NCBI GenBank assembly: GCA_963210315.1
Contig: OY723267.1
Span: forward strand, 2,283,646 to 2,347,645
Origin: Rhynchopus euleeides
Lineage: Eukaryota; Euglenozoa; Diplonemea; Diplonemida; Diplonemidae
Length of the DNA: 64,000 nucleotides
Reading direction: 5' to 3'
Below, one piece after another: positions 31,682 to 42,200 of the stretch (position 1 is the first letter of the stretch; each line of letters begins with the position of its first letter). Both the position numbers and the translations under genes were made by a program. The notes under the pieces are model-generated. The model worked only from the letters and a program-made list of their open reading frames with translations, was not told the origin of the DNA and made no database searches.

Positions 31682-33229
31682 TCAGGTAAACCTAGCAGTC
31701 AGCAGGCAGTCAGCAGGTTGTGCTGCCCACGAGCATCGCCTCCTGCAAGGATCAGGTGCTCTGGCGAAGCTCCCTGAGACGGCTTTAAGCGGCAACGCGA
31801 AGCGGAAGTCTGCTCACTCCGCAGCCACAGCCCGGCCGGGGGACGCATCAGTCTTTTTTGTCTTTCCAAAATCCTTTGCGAGGAGTAGATAGTCCACCGT
31901 CACCCTCCATTCTGTACATTTTATTACCGGCCTGTGTTTGTGTTCTTGCGTTACACGTATGCCGTGCTTGTGATTGTCAGTGGCGCAGCGTGCCTGCTTC
32001 ACCCACCCGCTTGGACATCCCCCATTCCCCCCTTTCCCTCCTCCGAGGTCCCCCCTCCGTTCAAAACCCGCAGGCTGTCTGTGTCCAGCTCGCCTCGCGT
32101 CATCGGGTGCACGAGCGTTCGTCACAGCGGCAACCAGCGGCAACTGACACAGATCCGAATAACCTTGTTACTAACTACGTCTCTACAGATGAGCAAACCC
32201 GTTGATTGCAAAGGCCGGCAATCAACACTACACAGCCAGAACCGTTGGCCCGCTGAACGCTGACGCAACTGCCCCGATTCTGACAACTTCACAGACAGAC
32301 TGCCCTTTTTGCTCGACGAACAGGATACAAATTAATTACCCGAGTGTGTGTCCTTTCAAAACTGGGGTGGGACCAGGGGGTGGTGTGGGGGGGGGGGTGG
32401 GGGGTGGGGAGTCAAGATATATAACCGAAAGAGTGTCCGCAAAGGCATGGGGGTGGGTTCAGTTCATCATCCTGCGGGCCTAGGCATCAGATGTCCGTGG
32501 TTGGCTACCCTGCAGAGACTTCTCCGGAGAGCCTCATCGGCAAAGATAGACCCTGTATGTGTTTCCGGGCGTTGCTGGAGTGTTTGGCGTCCCGGGTGCC
32601 CACAGATGATGGATTGATACACCAGCGGACACCATTGGACCCCTTGCCTCGGCTCGTGGGAGGGGCGGGTGGGTTGTCGCAGTGATTTGTACCCCGAATC
32701 AACTGGTAGTGCGAGTGAAAAATACTGTACGGATCAATGAGGTCCTCAGACTTTGTTTCCCGTTCCGGTTTTTCCTATTTTACTGATCCTTTGGTTCTGT
32801 TCTGCATCCCTGTCACAGCCTGGCGTGGCAGCCAAGTTGAACAGCCAGCTGTGCTCTCTCTGATTCTCTCGTGTCGAATGAACACTGCTTTGAGTGCGAT
32901 GTTGGTCTGCAGTCCTAGTCATGCCAGCTGGCATAACACGAGCTGCTCATCTAGTTCAACCCTGTCCCACCCGGCAGCTCCTGCTGCGCATGATACTTCA
33001 ACACGAACAACCGGCAGCTGTCTTGGCCCCCCTCCCTGTCTCTCCTGTCGCTTGAATCACATCCATTGCCATCCAGTGTAAGCATCTTTTCTCACACCGT
33101 GGTTCAATCCGGCTCTCGGGTCTTGTTTTGTCTGGGACACCCTTGCATTTCCCACAGGTCCACACACTCAGGCGAAGAGGTGCTGGCCTGTATCCGGACC
33201 CAACCGAGGGGGGTTGGGTAGGGTGGTTT
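31682..33229. other. Intergenic region with a G-run
   Basis: No gene recognised. 32365-32410 is a G-rich tract with several runs of four or more G that could form a quadruplex on the + strand. The rest is unassigned. Confidence 0.5.
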
Positions 33230-36200
33230 ATGCCCCAGCAGTTTGTGACGAGCAAGGCTCGCAGGGCTCTGAGGTATGCTTGTGTGGAGTGTCTCGGGGT
33301 CCCTGAACCCTCACACCCCTGCACAGGGCAAAAGCGGAGAAAGGTGTCTGTGATGACAATGAGCAACCCGCGAAAGATGATGAGGCGAGGCGTCTGAAGG
33401 TCGAAGATGGCCGGGTGCCCACTTCCGAGTTCGTCAAGTGGCTCCACGACGTCCTCAGGAACGACACCCGGAGGGACAAGCAAGCCCTGGAAGAAGCGGA
33501 AAGGGTTGCAGAAGATGCAGGTTCACAGATTGATGTCGAAGCCTTTATCCGTGGCGGCGAACGCGACGTTCTGTCTCGTTTCGATGTTGGCTTCTGCAGA
33601 CGACAGTATCGCGCGGCTCGCGATGCAGTGGGCCTTGCCTTGTACTTCCCTCTGCTGTGCCTGCTGACATTTTTCCTCATCGAGGGGAAGGGGCTGTATG
33701 AAGGCGCGGGCTACTGGCTCACGGCGAACGTTGAGGGGTTCTTCCTGGAGCAGGAGTTCGAAAACAGTGCCGACCTGCGATTTGTGAAGACATACGCGGA
33801 CGTCGGCAGTGACGGCGAGTTTTGGGAATTCGCCACAGGGCCGTTGTTGGGGGGCTTGTGGCCCACAGCGCAAGCGCCAGCGACTGAACTCATCCAACAA
33901 AGCCTCATGCCAATCGGGGCGATGAAGGTGCGACAAATACGTGTTGAAGGGCACTCCTGCAGCAGGAAGCTCTCACGGATGTTTTCCCGGAGCGTGAACA
34001 GCCTGGTGCAAGAGGAGGGGAGTGCCTACGTGATCAGTCGGATGCAAGACTTTACCCCGAAATGCTACGCCGATCTGAACTGGTGGAACACCAACGTGGA
34101 CAGAAATCCATACCCTGTCGTGCGGCGTCTGCACGATGGAATCGGGTCCTTTAGCATGAACGACACTCGCAACCCCAGCGGGTGGTCTGTCAACGGCTCG
34201 CTCCGTGGGAGCACGGATGTCCCGCCGATGTTTTTTGAGGAAATACTGATGACGGATGACATGGTCGTCGAGTCTGATCGGTTTATGTTGGATGCCTTCA
34301 AATTTCATACCTGCGAAGAATTCAATGGGAGCTCAAAGGCGGCAGTGCAGGCAAACTACGGGAGATACTCTTGCGAGGGACACGGCACGGTCATCCCGTT
34401 CAGCTGGACACAGGAGAAAGCCGCGCAAGCTATTGGCATCCTCCAGAATGGGATAACTGTTGAGTACGCAGACCCGCAGACAGGCCAGTTGGTGCGGAAG
34501 CAGGTGCCGTGGTTGGATGTGCAGACACGGAGCCTGAGCTTTGAGATCGTCTTCTACTCGAAGGATGTGAACCTCTTTCTCTACGCCAACCTTCTCGTGG
34601 AGCGCACAGCAGCCGGTGCGTACATTCCGGGGCAGTCCCTGAACGTGTTCCAGTTGTTCGATCATGAAGCGCATTCGGGTGTTTACTACGCCGCTGCTGC
34701 GTTCTACGCGTTTTTCACAGCTGGCTTCGGCATACACTGGGGCTGGTCACTTCTCCGTCGCTTGACTTCGTACAGAACCTACCTGGTGTCTCTCAGTGGG
34801 CGTGCCTACTTCATGACGATATTCGACGGCATCATTGTGGGGTTGTTTGTGATCGGGTGGGGGTTCCGCATCACCCTCTGGCACATCGGCCTGACGGACG
34901 AGTCCATCCTGCAGACGGAGTACTATCCAGGGGGCTACGAGCAGGTGGCACAACTCGTGCAGTTGGAGAGCCTGATCACAGCTTCGAACGGCTTCCTGGC
35001 TTTCCTTCGCATCTTTGCGATGCTTCGGGTCTTCCCGCGGCTGAATGTGCTCACCCAGACGATCACAGAGGCAGCCTTCAACCTGTTCATGCTGCTTGTT
35101 ATCTTCTTGGCGATCTTCTTGAACTTTACGCTGACCATGTTTGTCATATACGGCCGGACGGTGTTTGAGTTCAGATCGTGGTTTCAATCAGGCGTTTCCC
35201 TCGCGCGTGTCTTATTCGGCGACTTCGATTTCGAAACCCTGATGGCCGAGCAGCGCCTCCTCACGCCGATCATCTTCACGCTGTACGCTGCCATCACTGT
35301 GTTCTTGTTGCTCAACATGGTGATTGCGGTGCTGGATCTGGCCTACGGGAAGGTGACGGACAGGCAATATGACCCTGATGCCCTCATCTCCATTATGAAC
35401 AACAGCGATGTTCCAGAGCTGGAGGTCAGCGGTGAGCGCAACGAACGGAGGGTGAAACTGGGCCTGCTGCTGAACAATCCTATCACCAAAGAGATTGAGT
35501 ACTGGCTCACACTTGCGTACCTTTCCGTGCTGAAGATGACAAATCACGCTGGACCTGAAGTGGAGGCCAGGTGGAGGGAAGCAGAGTTCAATAATCCACG
35601 GGTCTACTGGGAGCGCCGCCTGCGAGAAATGGTCAAGGAGTTGAAGACACTCCCATTTGTTGACCGGTGCCGGATTTTTGACCGGAAGCTCAGCGTGATT
35701 TTGCGTGACAAGTTCGGGGAAGACTTCAAGTGCCTCGTCGACAAGATCGTCTTCCAGCCTGCACGGGCGATGAAACGTCAACCGCGCGAGCTCCTGATGG
35801 ACCTGCTCTCCTTCCACCACGTCTGGAGGGAGGAGGTATCCGAGAAGACACAGACTGGTGAGACGGTGAAAAGACTCAAGAAACAGCGAGAGGAGGAGTA
35901 TGTAATAATCACTGCAACTGCCCCGCAACTGCCACCCTTCAACAGGTCTGATAAAAAGCTTCAGCAGGAATTTCTCCGCGAACAAGAGAGGTTCAAAGAG
36001 GAGTCACGCAACGACACGAAGCGACGCCTGAGGCAAAAGCTTGGCAGGTATGCAGGTGTTGTGCAGGTCCTCCATGCCACGTCATTACAGGGAACCCACG
36101 GTGGATGAAATCATTAACGAGATGACTTCAGCACCACCTGAGGACCAGCAAAATGTCGAGAAGTCGTGGCTGTATCAGGTATGGCCTGTCAGGCAAGCAG

Positions 36201-36707
36201 CTGGCAGTTGTCTTGCAGTCGAATACTTGGTTGAGAGTAAATGGTTCACACACCTCCGCACACAGCAACGGCGGCTGCAGCGCATTGCTGAAACATTCGC
36301 CAAGCTCACTGAGACCAGGGAGCGCAACATCTCGGATGGAGGAACAAAAATGGTATGACTTGACCTTTGCATTGGCGGCTCAAATCATCACACCGACACA
36401 GAAATTCACCGACTGGATGGTGGCTCAGGTGGCCCAGAGCATCGAGACGCAGCTGCAGGAGAGCCTGGGGAGCCTTATCCAGGAGGAGATCCAGCGGGAG
36501 ATGGCGCACGGGGACATCACAATGGAAACCGTGTTACGACAGTGGCGAGACGGTGTCTACGCGGATCGCCAGGCACAGGCCCGGAAGCGGGAAATTGAAA
36601 TGTCAGAAAGCTTCATGAGTGAGTCTTTTGCGGCAGCCAGTTTCCACGAGGACTTCGTGGAGATGCCGCCGCAACTTCGCAGAGGGGCGCCGGATGCTGA
36701 CGCGTGA
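33230..36707 (+). CDS. Polycystin-2-like (PKD2/TRPP) cation channel
   Basis: Exons 33230-33273, 33327-36047, 36091-36178, 36266-36352 and 36402-36707 give 1,081 residues. The main exon holds S1 (about 115-135, YFPLLCLLTFFLI), a large extracellular polycystin/TOP domain (about 140-470, with WWNTNVDRNPYP), S2-S4 (FGIHWGWSLLRR, FDGIIVGLFVIGWGF, FLRIFAMLRVFPRL), S5 (FLAIFLNFTLTMFVIYG), a pore loop with VLFGDFDF near residue 640 and S6 (FLLLNMVIAVLDLAYG). FGD stands where PKD2 has LGD. The last exons add a charged coiled coil (QRRLQRIAETFAKL, then VAQVAQSIETQLQE), plausibly for assembly. The first exon supplies the only good ATG, since the main exon has none at its start. Such channels act in cilia of many protists. 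Confidence 0.93.
33274..33326 (+). other. Intron 1 of polycystin gene
   Basis: 53 bases, GTATGC to CACAG. It joins MPQQFVTSKARRAL to RAKAEKGVCDD in frame with the channel exon. Confidence 0.8.
36048..36090 (+). other. Intron 2 of polycystin gene
   Basis: 43 bases, GTATGC to TACAG. Confidence 0.85.
36179..36265 (+). other. Intron 3 of polycystin gene
   Basis: 87 bases, GTATGG to CACAG. An inner acceptor at 36218 would need a second, 29-base intron and is less likely. Confidence 0.7.
36353..36401 (+). other. Intron 4 of polycystin gene
   Basis: 49 bases, GTATGA to CACAG. Without splicing the frame stops at 36356-36358; splicing adds a 101-residue coiled-coil tail. Confidence 0.82.
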
Positions 36708-37396
36708 CCTTGCCCTTGAAATCCCCGCCTCGGTGGGGGTTTCCCACTACGCTTTCCCACCTTTGAGTAGTCAGAGATCGCCTGATTGAGGCGACACTGC
36801 AGGCTGGCTTCTGTGGCAGGGGGTCACGAAATGCCTGCTGGTGGCCTGCTTCACCCTGTGTGCGAGCCTGTGTCAAACCCAAAGTAGAACTGAGTGACCA
36901 CAGACACCAGGTTGGGAGGAGGTACCTGATTCTTCTTGTCAGGTTCTCAGTTGAGGCTGGAAGGACAGGAGGACGAGTTGGCAGGTGGTCGGAAGTGTCA
37001 TGATCTGCCGGTGAATCCCTCCTCGAGCCAGTGACGCCGTGTTGTCAGACTGTGTCACCATGAAGGAGAGACACACGAACAAGATAGCCCAAGTGTTGTT
37101 GCCAACTCCTCCCCCCTGCGCCCTCGCTTTTCCCAAGAAGGGATTGGGTACAGCCTCTCCTCCTGTGTTGCGTCCTGGCAGCCCTGGGTTTGTGTCTTGG
37201 TTACTGTCTGACTTGTATGCGTGTGTCGCCCCATCCGAAAAGTGGTTGCCCACACACACGTGAATCTTGTACGTTGAGCGTAGCACCTACCACAATCGGG
37301 GGAGTGTTCCTCTCGACTGCACCCAGCGTTTCCAGCGGGTTCGGGTAGGTGTGGCTGGGGTTTCGTTTTACTCCCACAGCAGGAGCAGTCGCAGAG
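36708..37396. other. Intergenic region
   Basis: No gene, RNA or repeat recognised. Confidence 0.5.
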
Positions 37397-38570
37397 ATGC
37401 AGATCCTAAACAGGCTCGGCCGACAGCTGCGCAGGTTCACCCCATTGAAGGGGCCAATTGTCACGCCGCGTGGGGTGGGCGCAATCGAGGGCTCGAAGAC
37501 CGGCCTCGTGGCGGCCTCGCAACCGTCACACCGTGACATCGCTGCGATGACGGCGCGCGAAGCGAAGGACCGGCTCATCGGAGGCGTGCCGTATGTCATG
37601 CGGAGGCAGGGCGAGGAAGCTCTTGCTGCACACATCAACGACCCGCAACAGACTGGTGATCGCTTCTCCCTGCCGTGCAACACAGGCCCGACAGGCTCGG
37701 GGAAGACTGTGCTCCAACGTCAGAACATGCTGCAGGCGGCGCGCGACTTCGGGTTCTTGGCGGTGGAGATTGAGTTCAACGGGATTCAGCCTCTTCACGA
37801 GTTCGAGAACGAAGCAAACTTCGCCCGGCTCGTTGTCAATCGAATCTTGTGCTACCTGCCCAAGTACTGGGACCTGTGGTGGGATGAGCGTTTGCTGCGA
37901 GCCATCGCAAAGGACTTTAAAGGGGAGGCGTCTCCGCTGAGTAATGTTCGCGATGCAGTGCAGGTGCTGAAGAAGGCGCTGAACCACGAGGGCCCCGTGT
38001 TGCTCGCAGTGGACGAGCTGGTCAGAGCACCCGGCAACGGAAGGGAGAACCTGTCCCAGCTTTGTGCGATTCTGGACAATTCGCTGCGCAGCGTCAACGC
38101 CAACGACAGGATCTTTCTTTCCGTGTCTGTATACGACCTCGTGGACCTTGGGACGTTCGTCACCGGTTCGAAACGCAACCTGGTGCACCAGCAGCTGCCA
38201 CCCATTCTGCCGTTGTTTCTGGACTCGGAGGTGAAGGAATGCTTACCGTCCTGGCTGCAGGTCTTCTTCGACAAGGAGATGCGTAAAGACATGATGAAGA
38301 TGAAGGGCGGAGTCGGAAGCATCGCAACGCTGCTGACCGAGAGCGGGGGTCACCCACGACGGGTCGAAGCCCTCTTGCATAAAGTGAAGGCCATCATTGA
38401 CCCTGCGCTGGCCACGACGAAGAATGTCGCGAAGAGGAAGAATCTGACCCCCGACGAGCGTGAGCTGCAGCGCTCGCAACTGCAGGTAGTGGTGGCCAAC
38501 AAGAAATTGTGCCTGGAAGCGATGGATTGTGAGCTCGATCTTCGTAGGATCGGGAACAGGCTTCTGTCTT
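37397..38570 (+). pseudogene. P-loop NTPase resembling RHS/Crinkler NTPases, cut by a retroelement tail
   Basis: The frame starts at ATG 37397 and holds about 391 native residues before it runs into a T-tract and element sequence, stopping artificially at 38614. Walker A is GPTGSGKT (97-104) and Walker B is LLAVDE (D206, E207), followed by LVRAPGNGR. The block EIEFNGIQPLHEFE followed by LVVNRILCYLP resembles the P-loop domain of Crinkler/RHS-type proteins, the family known in trypanosomes as retrotransposon hot spot proteins. The resemblance is by eye. If right, the NTPase part is intact and any C-terminal domain has been replaced by the insertion. It may still be expressed as a truncated protein. 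Confidence 0.65.
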
Positions 38571-38863
38571 TTGTTTTTTTTTTAGGGGGACATCCGGACC
38601 AGGGTATAAGATAGACTTTTTTTCTGGCGCCGTTTTCCGGTTTTTCTGGTTTTGAAAATTTTTCGCGCGCGCCTTCGGCGCGCGCGACCCGCGCAAACCC
38701 TCCCAGAATCTGAGAGGGCCCGGTGGTCCACCTGAAACCTCGTTTCTTGTCTTGCTTGTCTCTTGTACCTTGTATTCTGTACCAACTAGCCCAGACAAAC
38801 AACAGCTGCAAAGATTCTCGGTCCGGATGTCCCCCAAAAAAAAAAAAAAAAAAAAAAAAAAAA
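38571..38863 (+). mobile_element. Retroelement tail insertion with inverted tips
   Basis: It starts with a T-tract and GGGGGACATCCGGACC and ends with GGTCCGGATGTCCCCC and 28 A, so the two tips are inverted copies. 38744-38835 is the same 3' tail found at the ends of the 1.1-kb elements further on (TCTTGTACCTTGTATTCTG...CTCGGTCCGG). An inverted 3' tip next to a forward 3' tail suggests a rearranged (twin-primed) retrotransposition. A GC stem CGCGCGCGCC/GGCGCGCGCG lies near 38,665. Confidence 0.75.
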
Positions 38864-39276
38864 CGCACACCTATCACGAGTGGTCGCTCCCCCGTCCTCC
38901 TCCACCCTGAAGGTTGAACCCTCAAGGACCAGTGATCTCCTGCTGGCCGGGCTGCGATACAGCGAAGCCTTCCTACTTACAAGCGAATCCAGACTGTAGG
39001 GAACAGATGTTCACTACCGTGGCCTCCGGCGGCTGGGGGGCTCCGCCCCCCAGACCCCCCCTGCGTAAAAACATTGCACCAGACCTTTTTTGGCCGAGAG
39101 TCCAAACTTTCAAAGCAGCTGCTGCGCCTGCCCCACCAAGCAGCCTCAGTACGACAGGACGCGCGCAGGCACCGGGCCCTCTCAGATTCTGAAAAAAAAG
39201 TTACCGCGATGGGCTGGCGAAGACGGCGCGGGGAGACCACCTCGCTCTGCACCTCGCGGCCGGGGCATGGGACACG
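38864..39276 (+). other. Region upstream of the RT frame, with a GC hairpin
   Basis: Contains the hairpin CTGGGGGGCTCC/GCCCCCCAG at 39033-39053 and, at 39168-39190, an inverted copy of the CAGAATCTGAGAGGGCCCGG block found at 38704. It probably includes the 5' edge of the LINE, but the exact boundary is not visible. Confidence 0.5.
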
Positions 39277-42200
39277 GTGATTGTGGTGGTGTCGGGCGGA
39301 CCACACCCGCTGATTCGCGTCGACCCCCCGCGGTTGAAGAAGGGCCAAGAGACGCAGCGCACCAGAGTGATCGCTTTTGCGAGCGACCACTACGAGGCGG
39401 TCACTCTGGGGCACGCGCAGGCACAGAAGATGCGCGACGCGGCGGTGCATGCGCTACTCGGCCCCGACTCGTGGAGCACCGCCGCCCCCGAATGCCCGGC
39501 GGAGGTGCCGGATAGTACGCCGATCCCGCTAGGCGTCGCGCCGGAGCTGCTGTTCTGCCCGATGACGGCCTGCGCTGGGTCGGCGCTCCGCCGACACAAG
39601 CCCTTCTCCTCGAAGGCCTCCCTCCGCGAGCATGTGAGCGATCATGTGAAACGCGGGGAGGAGTTGCCGCCGGGGGCTCTACGCGTGGTGGGCATGAGGC
39701 AGTGCGTCATCTGTGCCAAGGTGATGTCGGCGCAGGCGCAAGACACGTGCCTGCAGTGCAGGAAGCGGGTGCAACCTCGGGACGTCCCCGCCAGGCGCGA
39801 GAGGGTGGGCCAGGAGCTAACGGACGAAGGGCGACTCCCCTCCCTGGAGGAGATCCACACGGCGCGGGTGGCGGTGTCGCTGTCGGTGCCTGAGGCAGTG
39901 TTGAGGCCGGCCGCGGAGGTGCTCGTGCAGGCCCTCTGGGATGTGGCGGCGGACAAAACGAGGGTGACGGCATGGCTGCGGCTCTTCCTGGTGCCGAAGG
40001 TCCTCCTCCGGTCGTACAGAGGGGGGAAGGCCAAGCAGAAGAAGGCTCGGGCGGCGCGTCTCGAGGCCATCACCCTCTGGCGGGCGGGCAAGGTGTCGGA
40101 GCTGTGGAGATGTGCGAGTGCGAGCGGCCAGGGGGCCCCTCGTGAAGTGCAGAGCCCCCCGACATGGGAGGAACGGGAACGCGCGGTGGTGCAGGCCGCG
40201 CGACAGGGTCGCCTCTCAACGGCGATGGCGAGGACGCGGAGTGCGGGCCTGGCACCGGCCTCCGACGCGACCCTCGCGACGTTGCGCGCGCTCCACCCCG
40301 CTGCCGAGCCGCCGACCATCGCCAAGGAGCGGAGGACAGAGCCCGCGGACGCCTCTCCCACCGATGTCTTCAAGGCGCTTCGGGGCCTCCCGAAGGGGAC
40401 GGGGGCCGGACCGTCGGGCCTTCGAGCTGATCACTTGCGCGCGCTGACGCAGGTGGAAGGGGTAGATGTGCTGCAGGCCTTGACGGCCGTCGTCAACATC
40501 CTGCGTCGAGGGGAAGCACCACCGGAGATTGCGCGCCACCTGGCAGGAGCGTCGCTGGTTGCGCTGCCAAAGCCCACAGGCGGGGTGCGCCCCATTGCGG
40601 TGGGGGAGACTCTGCGGCGGCTGGTGGCGAAGACGCTGGTGGCTGAGGTGCGCGAGAAGGTGGGGAAGCTGCTGCTGAAGGGCAAGCAGGTGGGTGTCGC
40701 TGTCGATGGGGGCCTGGACGCCGCTACAGCGGTGGTGCGGGACTACGCCAGCCGCCACAAGGGCACTGATCGCATTCTCGTCAAGATTGACTACGAGAAC
40801 GCGTTCAACACTGTGAATCGACAGGCGTTCCTGGACGCAGTGCGGAGTGACCTCCCCGAGCTCGCAGCCTGGGTGGAGTGGTGCTACGCCCACCCGACAG
40901 CCCTGGTGTACCGGGAGCACATCATCCTCTCGGAGCATGGGGTGCAGCAGGGCGACCCGTTGGGGCCCCTCCTTTTCTCCCTCGCGATCCGCAAGCTGAC
41001 GGAGGACATTGCACGCATGCCGGGCCTCGAGGGGACCATATGGTACCTCGACGATGGGACGCTGATGGGGCCCCCGAAGGCTGTAGGTGCGGCATTCGCA
41101 GAGCTGGAGAAGCGCAGCGCAGCCCTCGGGTTGAAGGTGTCGCGGAGGAAGTGCGAGGTGATCTCGCTTGGAGGCCACACGGTGGCTGCGATCCGGGAGG
41201 TGGGCCTCGACGTCGCCGCATCAAAGAAAGAGGAGGAAGTGAGGATGAAGTTGCTGCAGCAGAACTTCGAGTTCCTCGGAGCTCCGGTGGGGGACGCGGC
41301 GTACTGCGAGGCGGTGATGGACAGGAAGCTGGAGGAGAAGTTCCTGCCGTGCCTCCGGGAGCTGCACAAGGTGCGCGACGCACAGGTGGCGATGACCCTT
41401 CTGCGACACTGCGAAGGGTTCTGCAAGGTGGTCTTCGCCATGCGCGCCATCGGGTACAAGGGGCGTGAGTACCTGAAGAAGTACGACCGTGAGGTTGACT
41501 TCGTGCTGGCGACGATCCTTGGCGACGAGGATGGTGAGCTGCCGACCGAGGCCAGAAAGCAAGCCGCCCTCCCCATCAGGTTGTCTGGCCTGGGGGTGCG
41601 CCGTGCGGCGGATCACTCGACTGCTGCTGCCTTGGGTGCTGCCAGCTCGCTCTTTCCTCTGTGCCTGCAGCTCGACCCCTCCCACCGCTGGGATGCGCAA
41701 ACGTGGAAGGAGACAGCTGAGCGGCACAACGAGTGCGTGCTGGAGGCGGACAGGATCGCCACCCTGGCGCGACCAGAGACGCCGCTGAAGCAGCGTGACC
41801 TGTCGATGGCGATCATTGCCAAGCAGCAGGCGGATCTCCATGAGGGGGCTGATGTGACCAGCATGGGGCGCCTTCTGTCTGAGAGCCTCCCGGGTGCGGG
41901 ATCGTGGGTCGTCGCGCCGCCTGAAACCCAGTTCGCCATGCAACGGGAAGAGTTCCAGGTGGCCTGCCGGTTGCGGCTCGGGGCCCCAGTGTTCTCCCCG
42001 GGGGCGATGTGTCAGCAGTGCGGGGAGGGACTGGACGAGAGTGGGGCACACATCTTCGCGTGCAAGGCCTCGGCAGACCGGCACCGTCGGCACGATGCTG
42101 TGAGGGGCGGCGTGTATGGCCTGGCGAGTGCGGCGGGCCTCGCTCCTCAGCTGGAGCCCAACCATGTGGTGCTGGGACGCGGCAAGCCGGCGGACGTCTA

